Below are positions 38,470 through 47,095 of a DNA stretch of 64,000 nucleotides, piece after piece. Both the position numbers and the translations under genes were made by a program. The stretch is from JBDHHQ01 sp039586035 (GTDB lineage Bacteria; Gemmatimonadota; Gemmatimonadetes; Longimicrobiales; Gaopeijiaceae). The notes under the pieces are model-generated. The model did not search any database and was not told the DNA's origin. It saw only the letters and a list, made by a program, of their open reading frames with translations. Location: positions 1-64,000 of the forward strand of contig JBDHLD010000029.1 in NCBI GenBank assembly GCA_039586035.1. Reading direction: 5' to 3'. The number at the start of each line of letters is the position of its first letter. The first letter of the stretch is position 1.

Positions 38470-39381
38470 ATGCAGCTTCAAGGCGTATTTCCCATCCTGC
38501 CAACGCCCTTCACCGACGGCGGCGCCGTCGACGATGCGAGCATCCGGCGCCTCATCGACTTCGAAATCGAAGTCGGCGTCCACGGGGTCAGCGTGCTCGG
38601 GTTCATGGGAGAGGCCCATCGGCTGTCCAACGCGGAGCGGCGCCAGGTCGTCGCGACCGTGGTAGACCAGGCTAGGGGTACCTTCCCCACGTGGGTCGGC
38701 GTGCTCGCTTTCGGGGCCGCCGGCGCCATCGAGCAGGCGCGCGAGGCGCAGGAGCTCGGGGCCGCCGGTGTCTTCGTGGCGCCCATCGGCGTCCAGAACG
38801 ACCAGGTGATCTTCGACTACTACGCCTCCGTAGCCGAGGCTCTCGACATCCCGGTAGCGATTCACGACTTCCCGGAGTCGTTCCGGACCACCCTCTCGCC
38901 CGACCTCATCGCCCGCATGGCCAACGAGATCGACGGGGTGAGCTACATCAAGCTCGAGGAACACCCCGTGCTCGCGAAGATGAGCCGCATCCAGAAGCTG
39001 GCCCCCGACTCCATCGGGATCTTCGGCGGGCTCGGGGGCGTCTACTTCCTGGAAGAGCTCCAACGCGGATCCAGGGGCATCATGACCGGATTCTCGTTTC
39101 CCGAGGTGCTGCTGGCCGTATACGAGGCGTTCAGGGGCGGTGACCCAGCGGCGGCCGCGGCCCTGTTCGACCGGTACGTGCCTCTGATCCGTTACGAGTT
39201 CCAGCCCAAGATTGGCCTGGCCTACCGCAAATTCGCATACCGGGAGCGCGGCATCATCGAGTCCGCCTTCATCCGTCCGCCCGGCCTGCAGATCGACGAC
39301 TATACCCGTGCCGAGCTGACGGCCATCATCTCGCGCGTGGGACTGGATCTGACCGTGAAGGGCGCCCAGACGGTCAGCTGA
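38470..39381 (+). CDS. DapA/NAL superfamily aldolase-like protein, atypical active site
   Basis: This is a 303-residue TIM-barrel protein of the dihydrodipicolinate synthase/N-acetylneuraminate lyase superfamily. The Schiff-base lysine is present as K161 in SYIKLEE. The usual GTTGE is replaced by GFMGE (44-48). The usual YNVP with its catalytic Tyr reads HDFP (132-135), and no Tyr is seen at the second relay position near 107. It is therefore unlikely to be a true lysine-pathway DapA. It is probably a lyase or dehydratase on another 2-oxo acid, perhaps linked to the hydantoinase-like enzyme just upstream. Confidence 0.87.
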   Translation: MQLQGVFPILPTPFTDGGAVDDASIRRLIDFEIEVGVHGVSVLGFMGEAHRLSNAERRQVVATVVDQARGTFPTWVGVLAFGAAGAIEQAREAQELGAAGVFVAPIGVQNDQVIFDYYASVAEALDIPVAIHDFPESFRTTLSPDLIARMANEIDGVSYIKLEEHPVLAKMSRIQKLAPDSIGIFGGLGGVYFLEELQRGSRGIMTGFSFPEVLLAVYEAFRGGDPAAAAALFDRYVPLIRYEFQPKIGLAYRKFAYRERGIIESAFIRPPGLQIDDYTRAELTAIISRVGLDLTVKGAQTVS

Positions 39382-39434
39382 ACGAACGGCGCGGGAAGGG
39401 AGCCCTCTTTGGCCAAGTCAGCCCCGCTCGACTG

Positions 39435-40325
39435 ATGCCGGAGTCGAACGGTCCAGTAGCAATCGCCGATCTCCTGGCAGAGCTGTCGCCTCACAGCGTC
39501 GTCGGGGGTGTGCCCCTCCGTGTCGGCGACCGAGGGGACGGGGGCTATGTCATCCTCGTGGACGACGGGCTCGAGGGTCGCGCCCTCTATTCGTACGGTA
39601 TCGGCGACAACGACAGCTTCGATCGGGACTTCCACCGGAGGTTCGGCGGCCCGGTCCGGCAGTACGATCACAGCGTGCCGCCGCCGGCGGAGCGAGACGG
39701 ATTCCGCTTCTTTGCGGAGGGAATCGCGGCCGCGCCCGCGCCCGGAAGGGATACCCTGCAGCATCATCTCGAGGCGAACGGTGATCAGGGCCGGAACTTC
39801 GTCCTGAAGATGGACGTGGAGGGGGCGGAGTGGGACGTCCTTCGGGGTGTGCCCGACGCGGTGCTGATGCGCTGCGACCAGTTGGTTCTGGAAGCTCACG
39901 ACCTGGCGTGCCTGGGAAGGAGCACGGCCTACCCGGTCATGTCCGTGGAGGAGAAGCTCCGGGTCCTCCGTAGGCTCAACCGTCACTTCCATTGCTGGCA
40001 CGTACATGCGAACAATTATGCGAGCATCCATGTCATCGGGGGCTTCAAGGTCCCCGACGTGATGGAGCTCACGTGGCTGAACCGGACGCGTTACCTGGGT
40101 CGTGCCGGCAGCCAGCGACGGTTCCCCACGGCCCTGGACGATCCCTGCCAGTTCCGCTGTTACGACCACACGTTGGATTTCTGGCCCTTCCTGCCCGGCG
40201 CGGAGCGGGGCCCGACAGCCGGACCGTCGGATCCATCCGAGATCGCGGCGCGGGTGAAGCCATGGCTGAGGAGGCGCTGGGACCGGCTGGCGCGCTCCGT
40301 TTCCTCGTTCCGGAATCCCCGTTGA
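39435..40325 (+). CDS. FkbM-like SAM-dependent methyltransferase
   Basis: This is a 296-residue soluble protein. VGDRGDGGYVILVDD near residues 30-45 and LKMDVEGAEWDVLRG near 133-147 are hallmarks of FkbM-type methyltransferases, which often methylate sugars or polyketides. The C-terminal third contains a His-rich stretch (RHFHCWHVHANNYASIHVIGG) seen in several uncharacterised relatives. It converges with the Vps62-like gene 28 bases away. The substrate is unknown. Confidence 0.75.
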   Translation: MPESNGPVAIADLLAELSPHSVVGGVPLRVGDRGDGGYVILVDDGLEGRALYSYGIGDNDSFDRDFHRRFGGPVRQYDHSVPPPAERDGFRFFAEGIAAAPAPGRDTLQHHLEANGDQGRNFVLKMDVEGAEWDVLRGVPDAVLMRCDQLVLEAHDLACLGRSTAYPVMSVEEKLRVLRRLNRHFHCWHVHANNYASIHVIGGFKVPDVMELTWLNRTRYLGRAGSQRRFPTALDDPCQFRCYDHTLDFWPFLPGAERGPTAGPSDPSEIAARVKPWLRRRWDRLARSVSSFRNPR

Positions 40326-40353
40326 ATCGGATCGACGCCGGCCGCGTGAGCCG

Positions 40354-41283
40354 TCAGCCCTCTTCGATGATCTTTCGATCGGGGGCCAGAAAGCGCTTCT
40401 GCCACGGCCCCAGAGGGCCGGTCCCGTGAGCGGCCCCACCCGCCTTCCCCCAGGCCCCGGCGAAGAGCCGCCAGGGCTGCTCCTCCAGGGGCTGCAGGTT
40501 CAGCCGTGTCTGCCACACTGAGCCCTCCTCGGAGGTCTCGTCACTCAGTAGCGCGCGCTCCTCCCGGCTCAGCACCTCCTCCGCAGGCGTGGAATCCTTG
40601 AAGAGGGGAAGCGGGATGAAGCTTCCGGTCTTCCACCACGTGGCGTGGCGGCTCCGGGCCGAGTAGGTCTTGAGCGCATCGCCCTCGAAGGTCAACAGGT
40701 GCTGCCGCACGCGGTAGACGTGCTCGTGCACCGCGAACAGGGCTTCGTCCACCGTGTCATCCTCGACGCGGATCCGCACGTGCTCCCAGTCACCCTGATG
40801 CGCGAACCTGCCCAGGAATCGACTGAATCCGTAGAAGAACCAGTAGCTGATCCAGGTCGCGTTCTGCCGGTCCTCGACGAAGTAGAAGCACGGCGGCGGG
40901 TCTGTGGGGTCGAAGGCGCCGGACGGCTCCTTCGCCTGGTGCTCCAGGGCGAACAGGTGGCCGTCGGGCGCCAGGCTGGCGTCGTGGGGACGCCGGCTCC
41001 ACCCTGCGTCTTCGGGCACCACCTGTAGCTGCTCCCAACCGCCTACGAGGCCCGTGGACACGCCGAAGTGCTTCCAGTCCGGTGCGTCGGTATCCCACTG
41101 CCGCTGCTCCGGGTCGAACACGGCGACCGGCTCGAAGCCACTCGGTCGGTCCTGCAGCAGCACCAGGCGGGACTTCTCGATGAACGCCTCCGGGTCCATG
41201 GGCAGGAACTCCTCCCTCGGGTGCAGATGCAGCCGGGGAGCGAACCGGGTGGCGAGGTCGTGGTGGTCACGTTGTGTGGGCAT
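40354..41283 (-). CDS. Vps62/DUF946-like protein next to CHAT gene
   Basis: This is a 309-residue soluble protein. ATG 41283 follows GGAGGA. The N-terminus has RFAPRLHLHPREEFLPMDPE (14-33). The core YWFFYGFSRF at 147-156 followed by HQGDWEHVRI (162-171) is the signature of Vps62/DUF946-type domains known from plants, fungi and some bacteria. The molecular role of the family is not established. Only 48 bases separate it from the end of the giant CHAT gene upstream on the same strand, so the two are very likely one transcript. No signal peptide is seen. Confidence 0.75.
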   Translation of the reverse strand: MPTQRDHHDLATRFAPRLHLHPREEFLPMDPEAFIEKSRLVLLQDRPSGFEPVAVFDPEQRQWDTDAPDWKHFGVSTGLVGGWEQLQVVPEDAGWSRRPHDASLAPDGHLFALEHQAKEPSGAFDPTDPPPCFYFVEDRQNATWISYWFFYGFSRFLGRFAHQGDWEHVRIRVEDDTVDEALFAVHEHVYRVRQHLLTFEGDALKTYSARSRHATWWKTGSFIPLPLFKDSTPAEEVLSREERALLSDETSEEGSVWQTRLNLQPLEEQPWRLFAGAWGKAGGAAHGTGPLGPWQKRFLAPDRKIIEEG

Positions 41284-41331
41284 GGCTCCTCCAGGGAGGG
41301 ACACGGTCGCGGGGAGCGTCGTCCGCCATCT

Positions 41332-44300
41332 CTAGGCATCCTCCGCGACCAGGCTTCCGAAGCCGGCGCGTATGCTATTCAGTGCTTCAACCAGGGACCG
41401 CCGGCGTCGGACCAGACGCACCATGCAATCCAGGTGCTCATCGATGGAAAGATAGGAACGGTAGGACCCGCCACGGATCCAGGCGGAGCCGTAGACGCTC
41501 ATGATCTCGTCAGGATCGAACGCGCCTTCCCAGAGGCCCTTGATCAGCTTGACCTCGGCGGTCAGCACGTGGTTGAAGAAGCTCGGATCCTGCTCGTCCT
41601 TGCGGGCGGCCTCGGTCGCCATCTGGTCGAGGCGTTCCAGGAAGAGAGCGGGCTTCTCCGCTGCTCCCCGGGCCTTCCGCAACGCGACGACGTAAAGCCA
41701 ATTGAGGAGCGGGTACGAGACGCCGTCGCCCTGGGCCAGCGCCACGGCGTCGCCGTACCGGTCGCGGCTTCGCAGCAGGTCGTCCCCGCTGCCTGGGCCT
41801 CCCATGGCTGCGAGCCGCTTGTGCGCGCTGCCGAGGAGGGCAAGCCTTTCCGATGTCGCCCCCGGCAGATCCTTGAGGCTTCGGCCGCTGGATGCGCCAT
41901 CACGGAGCTCGCCGATGGCCATGAGGCTCACGATGAGCTCTCGCGCTGCGTGGATCCGTTCTTTGCAGCGCCGGGTGCGAGCCTCGGGCTCGATGCTCGC
42001 ACCGTCGGACGTCTCCGACCGGTCGGGCCGATCGTTCGTCTTCCCTGAAGAGGTCGTCGCGTGCGCCGCGCTCCACCGCATGAAGGCCGCGCGGACCGTC
42101 ACGTTGGCGTACGCTTCGATGCTTCGGACGGGGAAGTCGGAGCCCTCCATGGCGAGGGCGGCACCCAGGTGGGCCTGCGCCCGGTCGTGGTCACCAAGCC
42201 GACCCCATGCCTTGCCCAGGGCCGCCTGGACGTCCGCGCGTCCCTTGACCCAGGAGTCGGGGATCCGCGAGACGACGTCCGTCAGGTGCCCCTGGAGCCA
42301 CTCGTGGCCGTGGGTCGAAGCGGTCTCCGCCTGACCGGCGATGTTGTCGAGCTCCAGGATCGCATGGGCCGGAGCGGAGAACGCGGTGGCGGCTTCGCAG
42401 ACGCTCCTCGGGGCGCTCGTGCCGGCTCCAGGGCGGAGCACGAACGAGTGGTCCCCGTAGCACTGGTACGCCGCCCAGGTGTTGTTCGCAGCGAATCGCT
42501 CGCGGACCTCCTCACGGGCGACCCGGACCGCATCGCCGAAGGTCTCGCGGTGGTCGAGCATCCGCCCGTAGAAGGTGGTTGCGAACAGCTCGGCCGCGCT
42601 GTCGTTCACGGCCCAGCCGGCGGTGACCACGGCCTTTACGCCGCAGCGGATGAACTGTGTGCCGAGGTTCGCGGCGAGACGGTTGAGGTGTCTGGTGCCG
42701 GGCTCCCGGCCGCCCTCCACCCTCCCCAGATGGCAGCAGTTGATGAAGACCAGCTCCGGAATGAACCTCATGCGCTCCACCTCGGAGGGCGTGAGGAGCT
42801 CGCCGGTCCCGAGGACCATGCCGGAGTCCCGGCTGCCCAGTCCACGATACACGCCGTGTCCCGCGAGATGCAGGATTCGGTACCCCCGGGCCCCCGAGCC
42901 CTCCTTGCCGAAGATGGCCTTCAGGACGTCCGTGCCCTTCTCCTCGATCGACGCCGTGACCTTGAAGCCTCGGGCGTGGAGCGTGTCGGCCACGGCCCGG
43001 GCCTCGGCGGAGGCGCCAGGCAGATCGGGCATGTCACTGGGCGGGTTGCCCACGACGAGCGCGAAGTCGCTGGCCGAGGTTTCGCTGGGGGAATGGGAGC
43101 TCGGCGTGATCAGCCTTCGAACCATGCCCGCTCGGATCGAGGCGGGTTCACCGTCGCCCTGAGGATTGACGAGGAGCTCCCACGGATAGCTGGCGGCCTC
43201 CTCATCCAGGACGAGCTCTACGCTCCGGCGGTCGCGGGCGGCGTTCTTGAACGAGTTGGGCAACAGCAGCTCGAAGAGGGTCCGCGCCAGCTCGGGGTCC
43301 CACGACGTTCTGGTGATGGACGCCTCCACCATCTTGTCGATCAACGCGCGCTGGGCCGGCACCAGCTCCTGGTGGACGCGTGCGCGGTCCGTGAGCGCCT
43401 TGAACCGCAGGGGCGTGAAGGGGTCTTTCGCCTCGCCAGCCTCCGCGCCCCCCAACACCTCGATGCGGTGCCACCAGGCTTCGTCACCCTCCTCGTACAT
43501 GCGGCGTCGACCGCCGCGCAGCGCCTTCAGCTCCGGCTCGACCCACAGGCCCGCCCGGGACTCACAAGCCATCCGGCGCAGCGTGTCCAGCGCCTCTACG
43601 GCCCGATCCTCGTAGAGCTCGATGAACTCCACCTCGTCGACGCGGACCACCCCGTCCCCGTAGGTCTTCGCCAACGAGACGTTGGCGTCCCGGATTCCTT
43701 CGAGGATCGCGGCCACGGCGTTTCTGAGGCCCAGCCCTCCCTCACCGGTCCCGATGAGGAGGGGGCTGACCCTCAAACGACAATCGCCCTGGGAGACCAG
43801 ATCATGGTCGAGCTCCACGCGGCGGGACGCGTACTCCCTCATCCCGTGGGCAATCGTAGACGCGAGCGCCCCCGGGCTCAGGCGACCCACCCCGCCCAGG
43901 CCTACCACGATGGCGCCCCGGGGGCGGCGCCTTTCGACCGGGTTGAAGACGACGGCCGCGGTCCTCACGTCGCCCGGATAGGCCGACACGGCGTGTCGCT
44001 GTCTCAGCAGTCCGCCGAGGTGGTGGTCCAGCGCCTTCTCGGCGCTGACGATCAAGTCGTCCCGGTAGTGGCCGACTACCACCGGGTGGCTGGCGAACGC
44101 CAGGTTGCCGTGGGCCACTCTGATACGGAGCTCGGGCACGCGAGCCTCGATCTTCACGGACCGAGTGCCACCGACGACCGAGGTCTCCAGGTCCTCTTCG
44201 TCCGGGAACAGATCAACCGGGATGTCCGGCAGCTCGAACTCGTCGGCTGCACCGCGCGTAGAGGGAGGCGTCCGGCTCAACAGGCGGGTGTCCCCCGCCT

Positions 44301-46728
44301 CCAGGAGCTCCAGATAGGCGGCGAACGCCGCTCGGTGGGCGGGGAGGTCGCCGTGGGACACGCCTTCCAGGTAGTAGACCTCGGCACCCGGAGGCGGGCC
44401 CGAGTCCCACGGCACTCGACCGTCTCCTCTGGCCGTTCCGAGGAATTGGATGCGGCGCGCGCCTCGGGCGCCCGGATCCAGACGGTACCCGCTGGGAGTC
44501 ACGGGAGCCTGGCCCGCCACGTAGCGAACGGGCTCGGCTCCGAAAGACGTGTCGGCGAGGGCTTCCCTCGCATGCTTGGCGGCCTCCAGACGACCCTGGT
44601 CCGGACGCGTCCACCCCCCGTGGAGCTCATGGAGACGGTTCCAGAAGGCTCGCTCGAACATGGCCCGATTCTCGACGGCCGGAAGCAGGTCCAGGAGGCC
44701 CTGATATTCCGCCACGATCTCGAGCATCTCCTCGCGCGAGTTCCGGAGGTCCAACATCGCGAGCTTCTTGAGCGTCGACTCCCTCCCCAGCAGCACCAGG
44801 GGGATCGTGAACGAGCCGTTGATCGGCGTCCCCATCAGGACGACGCGGTGCCCCCCGCGCCGGGTGACCTCGTCCCACACGGCAGGGTGCCGGTGGATCA
44901 TGGCCTGGGTGATCAGGCCGCCCATGGAGTGGGCGATGACGCGCACCGGGAGATCGGACCGCGCGAGGGCGCGCTCCATCTCCTGGCCGAGACGGTCTCC
45001 CCAGTCCATCACGGATTGGCGCCAGTCGTACGGGAATTGGCGGACGTCGTGGCTGTCGCTCAAGAACTCCGACAGCTCGCCATAGACCCGATCGATGGGC
45101 TCGACGGGTTGGACGCTGGGCGCGTCATGGCGAAGACGGTCCATCCGTCCCCGGGCCAGGTCGGCGATGTCGAGCCAGACGCGGTTGCCCGCGACCTCCA
45201 GGTGGCTGCCCATGAGGCCGGGCACGACGAATACGGTGGGTCTTGGGACCGTGCTTCCGCGGCCCGTGAACCGCCGATCCCGGTGCCGTCCTCGAGCCTG
45301 GTCCAGCGGGATGAACGTCCCCCCCTCGGCGGGGCCGTCCGGCCCGCCCTCCAGGGCGGAGCCGATGGCCCGCACCGTGTCTTCGTTCTTGAAGTACTGG
45401 AAGTGGTTGACCTGGGTGCCTTTGGTGAGCATCGCGCGACCGCCGGACTTGCGCGGCGCCCCACCCAGCATCGCCACCGTATTCACGACCAGGTCGTGGT
45501 CGGCAAGGAAGAACGCGTCCAGCGCCAGGACGCCCAGTCGGGCGAAAACACCCGAGGGGACGATGTCGCCGGCGATGACCGACAGATCGCCCTCCAAGCT
45601 CACGTCGGGGCGGTTCACCATGGCCACGAGAGGCGATTCCGGCATCTGCGCTTCGAGGCCGGGAATCCGCTTGGGGTCCGTTCGCTGCTTGACCACCGCG
45701 AGGAGGAACGCGGTCACGAACTCGTAGAACTGACTCGCCTTCAGGGCAGGGACGGCGCCGATCACGTTGCGCAGCAGGCTCAGGTAGCGGTCCAGCCGGC
45801 CCGAAGCCAGCGTCGTGCCGGCGGCCGGGCAGCCGACACGCACGAACCGCTCGACGGCGGGTCGCCTCTCGGTCAACAGGGCTCCGAGCCTCTCGAGCCG
45901 CTCCAGGTCGTCTGCGCCCTGGCCATGTCGCTCTTCGAAGACGGTGAGGTCCAGCTCGTCGATGGGGGGGCCACTGATCCGCCCCCCCCGGCACAGGAGC
46001 TCGCCGACCAGGCCGCCGCGCGAGTGGGTCACGAGGTGGAGTCGTGCGGACTCCGGCAGGAGCTCGAGCAGCTCGAGGGCGTTCTGGATCGGGTTCAGAC
46101 TCAGGGTGCGGTGCTCCAACGCGTAGATCTGGTCGCCGTACTGCTTGGTGAACCGCTGCCAGACCTGCTCTTCGAGGAGTCCGCCGAAGCTTCCCACCGT
46201 GGAGGACATCGTGCCATGAATGAACAGGAGCGCCGGTCGGTCGGCGGCGACGCTCCCACCGTCAACGGGCTGCATACCGTCGGGCAGAGACCACCGATAC
46301 AGGCCGGGAGCCTGCTCGAGCCGGCCCTCCAAAGCCTGGGCGACGGCCTGGCCCGTGGCTCCCGGGAGGTCGAACCCGACTCTTCGGAGCGCGGTCAGCG
46401 CCCAATCACCTGCGCCTCGCGTCTGTTCTCCCAGTCGGAGGGAGCTCGGCAGGACCAGCTCGTCGCCCTCTCCCCGTACCAGCTGACCGGCCATGTCGCT
46501 TTGCAGATCGTCCCATCGGGTCCAGATCTTCAGCCCGTCCTCGAGGGAGATCTCCAGCACGTCGTCCTCCCGGAGATCCGGGATGTCGATGGTGGCTGCG
46601 TCGACGCTCCGGTCGGTCGAGAGGCTGATCGCGTCCTGCACGTCGACGTGGTCCAGGAAGCCCCCGGCACCGACGGATCGCTGTTTGAGCTGATCGTCCC
46701 GTCTGCCGTAGACCCGAAGTGAGGACAT
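41332..46728 (-). CDS. Giant protein with two alpha/beta-hydrolase modules and CHAT protease
   Basis: This is a 1798-residue protein. ATG 46728 is preferred because AGGAG precedes it and the upstream extension is low-complexity. Module 1 (about 160-450) is lipase-like, with LLFIHGTMSS (168-177) and THSRGG around Ser236. Module 2 (about 495-815) is LCAT/PGAP1-like, with VVPGLMGSHL (501-510), AHSMGG around Ser601 and a late GVSHGDLP. Residues 860-1060 form a region I cannot name (NLAFASHPVVVGHYRDD). The CHAT domain (about 1165-1435) has HLAGHG with His1291 and FINCCHLG with likely catalytic Cys1332. The C-terminal 350 residues are helical, TPR-like. No signal peptide. Confidence 0.88.
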   Translation of the reverse strand: MSSLRVYGRRDDQLKQRSVGAGGFLDHVDVQDAISLSTDRSVDAATIDIPDLREDDVLEISLEDGLKIWTRWDDLQSDMAGQLVRGEGDELVLPSSLRLGEQTRGAGDWALTALRRVGFDLPGATGQAVAQALEGRLEQAPGLYRWSLPDGMQPVDGGSVAADRPALLFIHGTMSSTVGSFGGLLEEQVWQRFTKQYGDQIYALEHRTLSLNPIQNALELLELLPESARLHLVTHSRGGLVGELLCRGGRISGPPIDELDLTVFEERHGQGADDLERLERLGALLTERRPAVERFVRVGCPAAGTTLASGRLDRYLSLLRNVIGAVPALKASQFYEFVTAFLLAVVKQRTDPKRIPGLEAQMPESPLVAMVNRPDVSLEGDLSVIAGDIVPSGVFARLGVLALDAFFLADHDLVVNTVAMLGGAPRKSGGRAMLTKGTQVNHFQYFKNEDTVRAIGSALEGGPDGPAEGGTFIPLDQARGRHRDRRFTGRGSTVPRPTVFVVPGLMGSHLEVAGNRVWLDIADLARGRMDRLRHDAPSVQPVEPIDRVYGELSEFLSDSHDVRQFPYDWRQSVMDWGDRLGQEMERALARSDLPVRVIAHSMGGLITQAMIHRHPAVWDEVTRRGGHRVVLMGTPINGSFTIPLVLLGRESTLKKLAMLDLRNSREEMLEIVAEYQGLLDLLPAVENRAMFERAFWNRLHELHGGWTRPDQGRLEAAKHAREALADTSFGAEPVRYVAGQAPVTPSGYRLDPGARGARRIQFLGTARGDGRVPWDSGPPPGAEVYYLEGVSHGDLPAHRAAFAAYLELLEAGDTRLLSRTPPSTRGAADEFELPDIPVDLFPDEEDLETSVVGGTRSVKIEARVPELRIRVAHGNLAFASHPVVVGHYRDDLIVSAEKALDHHLGGLLRQRHAVSAYPGDVRTAAVVFNPVERRRPRGAIVVGLGGVGRLSPGALASTIAHGMREYASRRVELDHDLVSQGDCRLRVSPLLIGTGEGGLGLRNAVAAILEGIRDANVSLAKTYGDGVVRVDEVEFIELYEDRAVEALDTLRRMACESRAGLWVEPELKALRGGRRRMYEEGDEAWWHRIEVLGGAEAGEAKDPFTPLRFKALTDRARVHQELVPAQRALIDKMVEASITRTSWDPELARTLFELLLPNSFKNAARDRRSVELVLDEEAASYPWELLVNPQGDGEPASIRAGMVRRLITPSSHSPSETSASDFALVVGNPPSDMPDLPGASAEARAVADTLHARGFKVTASIEEKGTDVLKAIFGKEGSGARGYRILHLAGHGVYRGLGSRDSGMVLGTGELLTPSEVERMRFIPELVFINCCHLGRVEGGREPGTRHLNRLAANLGTQFIRCGVKAVVTAGWAVNDSAAELFATTFYGRMLDHRETFGDAVRVAREEVRERFAANNTWAAYQCYGDHSFVLRPGAGTSAPRSVCEAATAFSAPAHAILELDNIAGQAETASTHGHEWLQGHLTDVVSRIPDSWVKGRADVQAALGKAWGRLGDHDRAQAHLGAALAMEGSDFPVRSIEAYANVTVRAAFMRWSAAHATTSSGKTNDRPDRSETSDGASIEPEARTRRCKERIHAARELIVSLMAIGELRDGASSGRSLKDLPGATSERLALLGSAHKRLAAMGGPGSGDDLLRSRDRYGDAVALAQGDGVSYPLLNWLYVVALRKARGAAEKPALFLERLDQMATEAARKDEQDPSFFNHVLTAEVKLIKGLWEGAFDPDEIMSVYGSAWIRGGSYRSYLSIDEHLDCMVRLVRRRRSLVEALNSIRAGFGSLVAEDA

Positions 46729-47095
46729 GGAGACTCCTGGAGTCGGGGGTGGTGCGGTGGGGCACAGGGGGGGAATCCCAACTTCAGCCGGTCCGACCGG
46801 GATGGCAAGAAGAAGCTCACCCAGATTCGGGGCGATCGCCGGACCCGTTCCCCGGCGCTCCACCCGTGCCCCCGGTCCACCGAGGGCGTGAATCGCGGCG
46901 GCCATCACGACTACGGTGCGCGAAGACGGGCCCTGAGTCGTGCCGCCGACCGCTGAAGCTCGCTCGCCCGGCACGCCGGTCGGCTTGCGTGCGCCGATCC
47001 CACACCAATCTTGGGAGTCCGAAGCGGCGAGACCTCGGCCGAGCGTGAACGGTCCGGGGCTCTCCGGACGGCACATCTCACCGGGCGCCCAGGGT
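46729..47095. other. Intergenic region between divergent CHAT and GMC genes
   Basis: This 367-base region lies between two divergent start codons. I see no supported gene in it. Two perfect 13-base dyads with 6-base arms lie close to the CHAT start, at 46732-46744 and 46788-46800. No convincing -35/-10 pair is visible on either strand. Confidence 0.5.
46732..46744 (-). promoter_or_regulatory. 13-base dyad overlapping CHAT ribosome site
   Basis: GACTCC and GGAGTC flank a single base, ending 4 bases before the CHAT start codon. The AGGAG ribosome-binding site lies inside the dyad, so a protein bound here, or local pairing, could limit translation. A second, different dyad (CCGGTC/GACCGG, centre 46794) lies about 50 bases further upstream. 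Chance occurrence cannot be excluded in GC-rich DNA. Confidence 0.3.

Noticed and set aside
42061..46722. A 1553-codon open frame on the plus strand opposite the CHAT gene
   Set aside because: It mirrors the codon structure of the minus-strand gene, has low-complexity charged composition and no recognisable motif, whereas the minus strand carries clear hydrolase and CHAT motifs.
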